The notes under the pieces: generated by a model
Databases searched by the model: none
Told to the model about the DNA's origin: nothing
What the model saw: only the letters and a program-made list of their open reading frames with translations
Program-made: the position numbers and the translations under genes
Source: Thermosulfurimonas sp. F29
GTDB taxonomy: Bacteria > Desulfobacterota > Thermodesulfobacteria > Thermodesulfobacteriales > Thermodesulfobacteriaceae
DNA length: 64,000 bases
Assembly: GCF_019688735.1 (NCBI RefSeq)
Contig: NZ_JAIFYA010000005.1
Location: 1-64,000 of the forward strand
Reading direction: 5' to 3'
Shown here: positions 6,735 to 14,066 of the stretch, in pieces
Layout: every line of letters begins with the position of its first letter
How positions within the stretch are numbered: the stretch's first letter is position 1

Positions 6735-9503
6735 CTAGCCCCTATCGACGGTTAAATGGACGAATCCTCCGGCGGTTTTCCACCGATAGAAGTAAGGGTC
6801 TTCCAGCTCCTCCCGTCGGGACGCAAACGCGCGTTTTTCCTCCGGGCTGACGGAAGTCTTTCCGCGACTGGTCATGCAAAAATGAACGGCCTGCGCCTCC
6901 CAGGCCAGCACCACCCGCCGGCCACTCTTTCGCAACCGCAGACAGTAATCCACATCGTTGAAGTTGAGAGGCAACCTCTCGTCGAATCCTCCGATATCCC
7001 GGAAAACTTCCCGCGGTGTCAGGAGCACCGCCCCGGTCACCGCACTCACATTTCTGGTAAGGGCCAATTCCCCCCGCACTCCTTTTTCTCGAATTTCACG
7101 CGCTATCCAGCGTGGATGCGTAACTATGCCATTATGCTGAAGAGAAGCGTCTGGGAAAAAGAGAGCCGCACCCACCGCTCCGGCTCCGGTGAGAATCGCC
7201 GTCCCCACTAGGGCCGAAAGCAGGTTCGGCTCCGGCGCCAGATCGTCGTTCAGAAACAAAAGAAAATCCTCCCGGGCCTTTCCGGCCGCAAGATTGTTAA
7301 AACGGGACCAGTTGAAGGGTTCGTTACCGAGATTGATTACTTCCACATGGGGCCTATGGGGCCTCGCGAGATCCAACCCCCTCAGAGATTTAGCTCCGTT
7401 GGACACCACCGTAACAGCCAGACGGGGGTACCCCTCTTTCTCAAGGGCTTTCAGAAGTTGTCGCACCCGAAAGACATTGCCGGGCGTAAGCACTATAACC
7501 CTCACGGAAGGGCAATCGTTCCCTTCTCTCGACCATATCTTCCGAAAACCCGTGCCTTCGGGATTGGGGCCTACTTTTACCCTGAACGCCCCGTATCCCG
7601 CTTTGCGAAGCCTTCTCCTTAACGCCGCCTCCAGGCACCTCCGGGCTGCCTCCACCGCCCAGGGTTTCTCCCCGGGACGCAGGGCCAGGGATCCCGGATG
7701 GGCCCGCCAGCGATAAAGAACCTCCCGCACATGCACCACCTCCGCCTCTTTCAGCAGCTCCGCGGCCCTCAGAAGCAGGTCCCAATCCTGAGCCCCGTCG
7801 AACTCCTCCCTGAATCCTCCCAGGTTCTCCCATAGATCCCTTCGGATGACCAGGGGATGGTTGATGTAATTGAAGGAAAAAAGAGTGTCCGGAGACCAAT
7901 CCGGCTTGGACTGAACGAGCAGGGTGCGTCCGGCCCGATCTATGATCTCCGAATCGGCATATATCAACCGGACTCCCGGCCCGGCTTCCTCCAGAAGTCG
8001 AGCGACTCCTCCGGGAACCAGCTCGTCGTCGTGGTCCACCGGAAAGACATAAGGCTCCGTACTCAGTCCCGCCAGAAAATTGTAAGCCTCCGAGATGCTG
8101 CTTCCCCAGCGTCTCAGGTATCGCAATCTTCCGCGCCATCCACTACATCTCCTCCATTTCCGCACCACCCGCCGGACCGTCCCGGTCACCCCTCCGTTCT
8201 CGAGCACATAAAGAGTAAAAAGTCCCCCGTCTCCGGTTGAAAGGGAAGCGAACAGTCTTTCCAGCAGATCCTCCGGAGTGTCCCTGGCGGCCACCACCAC
8301 GGCACACCGTCTGTCTCCCGTCACACACCGGGGCGCCGGAGACTTCGCGGAAGGTGGCGTGACCTCCGCGGCTTCCGATTCCCCGGAAGTGGCTTCCTCG
8401 GTTCGCCTCCTGCTCTCCAGATAAGCCTTCTTGAGGAGAAAATAAGCCTCCGGCGAAAGGGCCTCCAGAAAGAGACGGACGGCTTCAGGCTCGGCTTCGA
8501 GAAACCCTTTTTCCCGATGAACGGAAAGGAGATCCTCTCCGAACACCCGGTATTCGGCGGTAAGGTCGTGCAAAGGCAGAAACTTCAGGCCACGCAAAAC
8601 CAGTCTCACCAGGAAAACCCAATCCTCGTAGGCCGGAATCCCCTCCGGGAATCTCTCCAGGAGGAACAACTCCCGTCGGAAGAGCAAACTGTTAAGAGGA
8701 AGGTAATTTTCGAAAAAAAGTCGGAGGGGATCGAAGGCCTCTCGATAGACTCGAAGGACCCCCAGGAACTGGGATCCGGAATCCCTCCGTTCCCATCGAG
8801 AAACTACCGTCCCGGTATAGGCCACGGCGTAATCGGGGCGGCTCTGCAGAGCGGCGACGAGCTTTTCCAGATGATCCGGACGCCACAGGTCGTCCTGGTC
8901 CAGAAAGGCCAGATAGCGTCCCGAGGCCGCCTCCACTCCGAGGTTGAGATTGCGCCCCCGGTCCTCCTCCCCCGGAATCAAGCGCAGCTCGAAATCGCGC
9001 CGGTCCCGTGCCTCCGGTTCGAAACCCTTTCCGTGGCTCACTATCAATACCTCGAACCGATCGTAGGTCTGCGACCTCAAAGAGGCCAGGGCTTCCCGCA
9101 CCAGGGGAGAGCCGTCGGTGCGCACCACCACCGAGACCAGAGGGAGCAACGGGAAAAACTCCTGCGGGGAACCGTCCCAGTCATAGGGAAGCGCTGTTCT
9201 TTCGTCCACATTGTAGAAGAATAGCCTCATCTCCCGGGGAGCCCGTCCGGTAAGGGCTCTAAGGACGGCCCGGGTTATCCTGCGACGCGGGGGAGGGCTT
9301 TCTGGATGCGGCAGAAACACCGCCCAGGCCCCCACATCCCTCACCAGGTCCGCCAGGACCTCGTTCTCGGGACCGGAAAGGGGAACCTCCCGGGGACTCT
9401 CCCAGATTTGTTTATAGACGAAAAATCTCTCTCCTCTGAGGAGACCGGTAAGACGGGAAAGATCTTCTTTTAAGGCGAAGAGAATCCCCCGGGGACGAAC
9501 CAT
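6735..9503 (-). CDS. Large glycosyltransferase with three GT2 domains
   Basis: 922 residues. Three successive GT-A domains are visible. Domain 1 (about 125-350) has PLVSVVVRTDGSPLVREAL, NLGVEAASGRYLAFLDQDD. Domain 2 (about 395-625) has CAVVVAARDTPEDLLERL, AYNFLAGLSTEPYVFPVDHDDE and DGAQDWDLLLRA. Domain 3 (about 680-900) has VRVIVLTPGN, FNNLAAGKAREDFLLFLNDD and FNDVDYCLRLRKSGR. Each keeps an acidic DxD-type motif, so all three may be active. Such fused enzymes build repeating or multi-sugar units on carrier lipids or proteins. It lies 3 bp downstream of a GNAT-like gene on the same strand, and its end faces the end of the wzt gene. Confidence 0.9.
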   Translation of the reverse strand: MVRPRGILFALKEDLSRLTGLLRGERFFVYKQIWESPREVPLSGPENEVLADLVRDVGAWAVFLPHPESPPPRRRITRAVLRALTGRAPREMRLFFYNVDERTALPYDWDGSPQEFFPLLPLVSVVVRTDGSPLVREALASLRSQTYDRFEVLIVSHGKGFEPEARDRRDFELRLIPGEEDRGRNLNLGVEAASGRYLAFLDQDDLWRPDHLEKLVAALQSRPDYAVAYTGTVVSRWERRDSGSQFLGVLRVYREAFDPLRLFFENYLPLNSLLFRRELFLLERFPEGIPAYEDWVFLVRLVLRGLKFLPLHDLTAEYRVFGEDLLSVHREKGFLEAEPEAVRLFLEALSPEAYFLLKKAYLESRRRTEEATSGESEAAEVTPPSAKSPAPRCVTGDRRCAVVVAARDTPEDLLERLFASLSTGDGGLFTLYVLENGGVTGTVRRVVRKWRRCSGWRGRLRYLRRWGSSISEAYNFLAGLSTEPYVFPVDHDDELVPGGVARLLEEAGPGVRLIYADSEIIDRAGRTLLVQSKPDWSPDTLFSFNYINHPLVIRRDLWENLGGFREEFDGAQDWDLLLRAAELLKEAEVVHVREVLYRWRAHPGSLALRPGEKPWAVEAARRCLEAALRRRLRKAGYGAFRVKVGPNPEGTGFRKIWSREGNDCPSVRVIVLTPGNVFRVRQLLKALEKEGYPRLAVTVVSNGAKSLRGLDLARPHRPHVEVINLGNEPFNWSRFNNLAAGKAREDFLLFLNDDLAPEPNLLSALVGTAILTGAGAVGAALFFPDASLQHNGIVTHPRWIAREIREKGVRGELALTRNVSAVTGAVLLTPREVFRDIGGFDERLPLNFNDVDYCLRLRKSGRRVVLAWEAQAVHFCMTSRGKTSVSPEEKRAFASRREELEDPYFYRWKTAGGFVHLTVDRG

Positions 9504-9506
9504 CTT

Positions 9507-10121
9507 CTAAGGAGCACGAAACTCCGGAGAAACTCTCCGCCACCGGATCGGACTCCGGCGTTTCAGGTCCTCGAGCGTCTCCGGAAAGAGGGCGAACCGA
9601 TACACCCCGTAGCGTTCTCCCGTCAATGGATCCCTTCCCTCCCTCTCCAGATAGGCCTCAGGCTCGAGCCCCAGCCGCTCCAGAAAACGCAAAAACCGTT
9701 TTTCCTCCTCCCGCACTAAAAAAAAGAGTTTCTCGAGTCCCAACCAGCGGAAGGCCCCGTTCACCAGCAACCACAGTGCTTCCAGGCGCTCCCTGATCCA
9801 TAGATCCCGGAAAACCGCCACCAGCTCTCCCCTTCGATGCCAGTGATCCATTCCCAGTACCCCCATGAGTCCCCGCGGCCGAAGGGCATCCCGTCCGTAA
9901 ACCCAGACTTCCACCTCCAGGACGGGGTCCAGGTTTCGTCGCCACTCCAGGAAAGCTCTCGTACTCTCCACATCCGCAAGCAAAACCTCGAGGCCCGGAC
10001 GATAGATCCGAAAGACTCCCTCCCTCAACCAGCGCAGATATAAAGGCGCGTCTCCGGGCACCACCTCCCTCAATAAGACGCGCCTGCCCCGGTAAAGAAA
10101 GGCTTCAGTAAGCGCTTCCAC
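9507..10121 (-). CDS. GNAT family N-acetyltransferase (RimJ/RimL-like)
   Basis: 204 residues. VLLREVVPGDAPLYLRWLREG at the N-terminus is the RimJ/WbjR-like start. LMGVLGMDHWHRRGELVAVF supplies strand 4 and the acetyl-CoA-binding region, followed by LWLLVNGAFRWLGLEKLFFLV and FLERLGLEPEAYLEREGRD. These are common in sugar-modification loci, acetylating 4-amino sugars, and less often proteins. The start overlaps the upstream exported-protein gene by 17 bp and the stop lies 3 bp before the three-domain glycosyltransferase, so the three genes appear to be one transcript. Confidence 0.8.
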   Translation of the reverse strand: MEALTEAFLYRGRRVLLREVVPGDAPLYLRWLREGVFRIYRPGLEVLLADVESTRAFLEWRRNLDPVLEVEVWVYGRDALRPRGLMGVLGMDHWHRRGELVAVFRDLWIRERLEALWLLVNGAFRWLGLEKLFFLVREEEKRFLRFLERLGLEPEAYLEREGRDPLTGERYGVYRFALFPETLEDLKRRSPIRWRRVSPEFRAP

Positions 10122-10749
10122 CGTAAGGTGAACAATCCTGCACCTGCACCCTTATCCTCACCGGACTAGACACCTTGGCTTCCTCCCAGGACTGATTACC
10201 GCCAGGGAAAACCAGTACCTGCAGGTAGTATTCTTCACCGGCCAGGGCGGCCAAATCCGGCGGAAGATGGACCGGAATGATATAACAGGCCCCCGTCTCC
10301 TCCGGACTAGCTTCGAAGGGCACTCCCGGACTCGGCCAGCTTTCCGGATAACCGAAGGAAAAGTGGCTCAAAATCATGATATCTCCGCCTATCCGAATCT
10401 TGTTTTCGGTTCTTGAAAGTATGGAGGGATCGTCAAGGGCGGTGCCTATCCCCACGAACACTTCATCCCCGGGCCTGAGACCGCCCACTACCAGGTTCAA
10501 ACGATCGGGAAGCTGGTAATAGCACCCCTCCCCGGGGACATTCAAAACGATCTCCGCCGACGCGCCGTAAGGATCCGCAGCCTCGTAAAACTCCACCCCC
10601 TGCGGAGTGGACACCAACCCCACGCCCGGAGTCCCTGAAGCACAGTCCTCCAGGCTCATAGCCTTAGCGGAGGAGACGGCAAACCCGGACACCAGCCCCA
10701 GACCGAGTTTCCCCGAAATCAATAGAGAGTAAAAGGTCCTTTTGGTCAT
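10105..10749 (-). CDS. Exported beta-rich protein of unknown function
   Basis: 214 residues with a signal peptide: MTKRTFYSLLISGKLGLGL, then a hydrophobic stretch ending at SSAKA. The mature part includes GEGCYYQLPDRLNLVVGGLRPGDEVFVGIG and ends with LPPDLAALAGEEYYLQVLVFPGG. That last piece resembles the C-terminal beta-domain found in other exported proteins of this window (14067-17540, the cytochrome ending at 39900, 54963-58280, 59346-62138, 62135-64000). Four Cys residues could form disulfides. Function unknown; the shared domain suggests a common surface or secretion role. It overlaps the downstream GNAT-like gene. Confidence 0.7.
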   Translation of the reverse strand: MTKRTFYSLLISGKLGLGLVSGFAVSSAKAMSLEDCASGTPGVGLVSTPQGVEFYEAADPYGASAEIVLNVPGEGCYYQLPDRLNLVVGGLRPGDEVFVGIGTALDDPSILSRTENKIRIGGDIMILSHFSFGYPESWPSPGVPFEASPEETGACYIIPVHLPPDLAALAGEEYYLQVLVFPGGNQSWEEAKVSSPVRIRVQVQDCSPYGGSAY

Positions 10750-10782
10750 AAGCCCCCCCTAAATTTTAAATCTTTTGGCGGA

Positions 10783-10810
10783 ATTTTACTATCTTATCTT
10801 TTCGTGTTAA
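10783..10810 (-). promoter_or_regulatory. Candidate sigma-70-type promoter for the exported-protein/GNAT/GT genes
   Basis: On the minus strand, TTAACA (10805-10810) and TAAAAT (10783-10788) are separated by 16 bp, 34 bp upstream of the start at 10749. Found by eye; spacing and sequence are acceptable but not perfect. Confidence 0.4.
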
Positions 10811-10896
10811 TCACTTCCCTTGCCTCAGCCAGAATTGCCCTTACTGGTGTAATGTAATAGAAAAGATTTTAGTAATAACCAGGGAGCTCCCACACA

Positions 10897-11391
10897 ATGA
10901 GAAAATCCATTCCGATCTTTCTCGCCCTCCTCCTGGGATCTTGCGCTTCTTCTCCTCCGAAAGAAAAACTCCTCTTGGATCTTCTTTACCACCGAAACAT
11001 GGCTAAAGTCTCCACTCCTTGTGCCCGAGCTTTGTCTGAACATATCTACCAAAAAAGCAAACTGCATTTGGTTAAAAAAACCTGCACAAAAGGTCTATGT
11101 CTTTTCACGGTAGAAACGATTTCACCACAAGTTTCAAAAGCGGCTCTGCGCCAAGCCATAAAAAAAGCCCTGATTGCCGGTCTCGGAAATGCCACAAATT
11201 CTAAAGGACACACTCTTTCGGAGCGAGTGTGTAGAATCTTAGCTAGGAATGTAAAAGACATCTCTTTTTCTGGATTCAAAAGACGATGTCTTCGGTTAAC
11301 CATAAAACAAAACGGACGAAGCTGGAAATTGTTAAAAGTAGAAAGGGCGCCGGAGGAAGTCTGCGAAGGATCTTCCTCCGGCCCGGACTAG
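10897..11391 (+). CDS. Small lipoprotein, function unknown
   Basis: 164 residues. The N-terminus MRKSIPIFLALLLGSC is a classic lipoprotein signal with lipobox LLGSC, so the mature protein starts at Cys16 and is membrane-anchored. The rest is Lys/Arg- and Cys-rich (CTKGLCLF, CRILARNV, RRCLRLTI), with no domain I recognise. It stands alone between divergent and convergent genes. It is more AT-rich than its neighbours. The ATG follows a GGGAGC ribosome-binding sequence. Confidence 0.7.
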   Translation: MRKSIPIFLALLLGSCASSPPKEKLLLDLLYHRNMAKVSTPCARALSEHIYQKSKLHLVKKTCTKGLCLFTVETISPQVSKAALRQAIKKALIAGLGNATNSKGHTLSERVCRILARNVKDISFSGFKRRCLRLTIKQNGRSWKLLKVERAPEEVCEGSSSGPD

Positions 11392-11407
11392 ATCGATCTG
11401 GTGTTTC

Positions 11408-12541
11408 TTAATTCTTGGCCGGTAAATTTTTAAAGAGCGCTGGATCTTCCGGCCCTACGGGAACGCCCAAGAAGGTCTTCATGGCGCTAAAGCTATTTAT
11501 GTCGCCGGGACTGGTGGGACCAGTATAAGTATTTACATCCAGAATCGACACATTGCCCTGCTCGTCAATCATAATGTCACAAACCGTCCACACCCAATCG
11601 TCACCCACCTCCTGCCCCGGGGCCGGTTCAGGAGGGGTGTAGGTCTTAACCAGCCTGTCGCCTATAAAAATCTTAACCGTAGCCTGGCTCTGAGGGATGT
11701 TCAGATCTCCACTATAGTGATGCACCGAGTAACGGTAACGCCCAGGCACGAAATGGCCGTCCACTTTAGTAATGGTGATTGTCTCCGGACCGTAACTGGT
11801 GGTGTCGTCCACATCGAGCCAGGCCGGAATGTTCGGGTCGCAGGGACTAGCGTCACAGTTGTTCTTGGCCGCATAAAAAACATGAAAACGCTCCTCGGGA
11901 TTATCCGCCCGTGGACCGGTCAAATGAGAGTCTAAATCGTGAGGCTCTTCTCCCCAGGTGAGGACGATCCTGATGTCTCCACGAGCCGTTCCTGCATCGC
12001 CGGCGGGAAGAAGCGATATGCCTATGGAGGTCATTCCGCCGCATTCAAGGGCCACGGAAGTGGTCTGAGGAAGATACCCCGGAGCCGATACGGCGACCTG
12101 CACATTGTCTCCGGGGAGACCGTCCAGAGTCACTCGTCCATCTGTCTGTGTGACCCCGGATTGATCCGCCACAGTCACCGTAGCGCCAGCCACGGGCTCT
12201 CCAGTGAGTGCGTTCGTGACCACCACTTCAAGAGAAGAGTCCTGACATACCTCACTGCTCCCTGCGGCTCCTATGGGAATGAGAGCAAAGCGCGTTTGAT
12301 CCCAGCGCCAGCGCACATTGTAAGAGTCCGTCATGTAGGTGTCTTCTCCAGTCAACGGGTTGTGAACCCTTATAGTCACGGAAATGTTGTTTATCTGGAA
12401 TGTGTCCGCCCCAGTCCCAAAGCCCGTGCTGGCAGAGAAATCCACGGAAAAATCCTGTTGCGCCCTCCCCTGAAAAGATCCCCATCCCAAGAATACAATC
12501 GACACCAAAATCAATAATAACCCTTTGAAAGTTCTTTTCAT
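11408..12541 (-). CDS. Exported YfaP-like protein with Cna-B/carboxypeptidase-regulatory-like domain
   Basis: 377 residues. A signal peptide (MKRTFKGLLLILVSIVFLGW, cleaved near GRAQ) precedes a beta-sandwich of the carboxypeptidase-regulatory-like type (VVVTNALTGEPVAGATVTV to LECGG, about 105-165). This is followed by a YfaP/DUF2135-like region (IRIVLTWGEEPHDLDSHLTG, YRYSVHHYSG, VKIFIGDRLVKTY). Such proteins are periplasmic or surface-exposed. The ribosome-binding site AGGAGGTGG just upstream of the ATG now forms the left boundary of IS110 copy 1, so the native promoter has been separated from the gene by 1.4 kb. Reading through from the element may still express it. Confidence 0.8.
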   Translation of the reverse strand: MKRTFKGLLLILVSIVFLGWGSFQGRAQQDFSVDFSASTGFGTGADTFQINNISVTIRVHNPLTGEDTYMTDSYNVRWRWDQTRFALIPIGAAGSSEVCQDSSLEVVVTNALTGEPVAGATVTVADQSGVTQTDGRVTLDGLPGDNVQVAVSAPGYLPQTTSVALECGGMTSIGISLLPAGDAGTARGDIRIVLTWGEEPHDLDSHLTGPRADNPEERFHVFYAAKNNCDASPCDPNIPAWLDVDDTTSYGPETITITKVDGHFVPGRYRYSVHHYSGDLNIPQSQATVKIFIGDRLVKTYTPPEPAPGQEVGDDWVWTVCDIMIDEQGNVSILDVNTYTGPTSPGDINSFSAMKTFLGVPVGPEDPALFKNLPAKN

Positions 12542-12595
12542 GATTCCACCTCCTGCAATGAATTATGTTATATCCATTCCCGAGATAAAGTTTAT

Positions 12596-12724
12596 AGAGG
12601 GACAAGGACTCCATTTTTCGTAGGCTTGGAAGCCTCTATAGGAGTCTGTCCCTCTGTCCCTCAACTCCCAATTGGTTGGTTGGGCGCAAAAGCCCCTGCC
12701 AAACGGGAGGATGGAGCTGAGGGA
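12596..12724 (+). ncRNA. Candidate IS110 bridge RNA (two long stem-loops)
   Basis: The non-coding left end folds into two consecutive long hairpins. Hairpin 1 (12596-12655) pairs AGAGGGAC with GTCCCTCT and GGACTCC with GGAGTC around an inner AGGCT/AGCCT hairpin. Hairpin 2 (12657-12724) pairs TCCCTCA with TGAGGGA and CTCC with GGAG around an inner GGGC/GCCC hairpin. Two internal-loop structures upstream of the recombinase is the layout known for IS621-type bridge RNAs, with target- and donor-binding loops. AGGAGTC (12640-12646) is complementary to the element's right end GACTCCT. The role is inferred; no expression evidence. Confidence 0.6.
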
Positions 12725-12751
12725 CATATACCTTATCCCAGGAGGTAGCCT

Positions 12752-13936
12752 ATGTTCTACATAGGTATCGATGTCGCCAAAAATTCCTTCCAGTTCTGTA
12801 TCCTTCACCCACAAAAGGGAAAGCTCGTATCCAAAAACCTCCCCATGTCTTCCAAAGGCTTCGAAGACTTCCTCCAAACTCTCTCCGCCTATACCCCAAA
12901 CCATATCGTCCTTGAATCCTCCGGACGCTTCCACCTCCCTCTCCTCGCCTTCCTCCTGGACCAGGACTTCCGGGTATCCCTCCTCAACCCTAAAATGGTT
13001 CATCACTTCGTCCGGTTCGTCTCCGCTAACAACCCCTCTAAGTCCGATAAAAAAGACGCCTTCCTCCTGGCGCTCTTTGCCCTCTCCAATCCCCACCTCC
13101 TTAAACCAGCTACCCTCCCCTCCGAAACCAAACTCCTGGCCCGACAAATCCAAAAACTCAAACAGGAAATCGCCGAGGCCAAAACCCAAATCAAACACTC
13201 CCTCGCCGCCCTTTTCCCCGAAGCCGAAAAACACTTCAATGTCTTCTCTCGGGCCTTCCTTGAAATCCTCAGCCGCTACCCCTCCGCTAAAAGAATTGCC
13301 AAAGCCGGTTGGGGAAAAATAGACTATATCCTCTCCCGACTGCCGGGCCGTAAACCTTCCTTCTCCGCTCAAGACCTCGTGCAGGTGGCCCAAAACTCGG
13401 TGGGGATCTCTCATAAAGGCCTGGAAAAAATCCTCCAAATTTACATCCAAAAGATCTTCTTCCTCCAATCCATGATCGAAAAACTGGAAAAAGACCTCCA
13501 GACGGAGATCGAAACTACCATGAAAACTCAGCTGGAATGCCTCTCCTCCATAAAAGGCATCTCCCGCGACCTCGCCTCCAGGTTCCTGGCCGAAGTCGAA
13601 AACATAAAACGCTTCAGTAACGCCAAAAAACTGATCAAATATGCCGGAACAGATCCCGTGGTCAAACAATCCGGAAAATGGAAGGTCCGTATGAACATCT
13701 CCAAACAGGGAAATCCTTACCTTCGAAATATCCTCTTCCAGATGGCCGTAGGAACGGTCAAGTGGGAGAAAACTTTTCAGCATTACTTCCGAAGGAAATA
13801 CACCCAGTTCAGAAGCTATAAAAAAGCCATGATAGCCGTAGTTAACAAACTGATCCGGGTAATCTATGCCCTCTCTACTCGTAATCAATTCTTCGATCCT
13901 TCTAAACTTGCTCCTGCGGGGGTGCCCCATGCCTAG
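12752..13936 (+). CDS. IS110-family transposase/recombinase (DEDD), copy 1
   Basis: 394 residues. The N-terminal RuvC-like DEDD domain shows YIGIDVAKNSF (D), VLESSGRFH (E) and KSDKKDAFLLA (two D). A helical linker follows, then the Transposase_20 domain with IKGISRDLASRFLAEVE, IKYAGTDPVVKQSGK and the catalytic-Ser region MNISKQGNPYLRNILFQMA. All key residues are present, so the enzyme appears intact. The start at ATG 12752 has a strong AGGAGGT site 6 bp upstream. The protein is identical in sequence to the second copy at 43082-44266, implying recent movement. Confidence 0.95.
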   Translation: MFYIGIDVAKNSFQFCILHPQKGKLVSKNLPMSSKGFEDFLQTLSAYTPNHIVLESSGRFHLPLLAFLLDQDFRVSLLNPKMVHHFVRFVSANNPSKSDKKDAFLLALFALSNPHLLKPATLPSETKLLARQIQKLKQEIAEAKTQIKHSLAALFPEAEKHFNVFSRAFLEILSRYPSAKRIAKAGWGKIDYILSRLPGRKPSFSAQDLVQVAQNSVGISHKGLEKILQIYIQKIFFLQSMIEKLEKDLQTEIETTMKTQLECLSSIKGISRDLASRFLAEVENIKRFSNAKKLIKYAGTDPVVKQSGKWKVRMNISKQGNPYLRNILFQMAVGTVKWEKTFQHYFRRKYTQFRSYKKAMIAVVNKLIRVIYALSTRNQFFDPSKLAPAGVPHA

Positions 13937-13985
13937 CTATCAATTCCTGATAGTTGACTCCTTATAAGTTGTGTTTTTTAAAATA

Positions 13986-14025
13986 AAAAAAACCCTCCTC
14001 ACCCTGCAGGGTGAGGAGGGTTTTT
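13986..14025 (-). terminator. Strong bidirectional rho-independent terminator
   Basis: A perfect hairpin, CCCTCCTCACCC/GGGTGAGGAGGG with a TGCA loop, flanked by A-run and T-run so it works on either strand. It lies 42 bp beyond the stop of the minus-strand Ig-like adhesin (14067) and after IS110 copy 1. Confidence 0.9.
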
Positions 14026-14035
14026 CTCACTCAAA

Positions 14036-14059
14036 GCGGGGGGACCAAAAGCCCCCCGC
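14036..14059. repeat. GC-only inverted repeat next to the terminator
   Basis: GCGGGGGG (14036-14043) pairs with CCCCCCGC (14052-14059) across an 8-base loop, between the adhesin stop codon and the terminator. It probably protects the transcript 3' end or adds to termination. Confidence 0.6.
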
Positions 14060-14066
14060 AATTTCT

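Larger units (their letters stand above)
12549..13962 (+). mobile_element. IS110-family insertion sequence, copy 1
   Basis: A 1414-bp block that is repeated, apparently identically, at 42879-44292. Both copies begin with CCTCCTGCAATG and end with GTTGACTCCT; the flanks differ immediately outside. No terminal inverted repeats or flanking duplication are present, as expected for IS110 elements. The element has a 203-bp structured non-coding left end, one recombinase gene and a 26-bp right end. CTCCT occurs at both ends and is the likely target/core. The insertion point is the Shine-Dalgarno sequence of the minus-strand gene at 11408-12541. Confidence 0.93.

Noticed and set aside
12563-13930. 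455-codon reading frame on the minus strand across IS110 copy 1 (and again at 42893-44260).
   Set aside because: It is the antisense shadow of the IS110 recombinase. The forward protein has clear DEDD motifs and a ribosome-binding site; the reverse protein is low-complexity Glu/Gly/Phe-rich.
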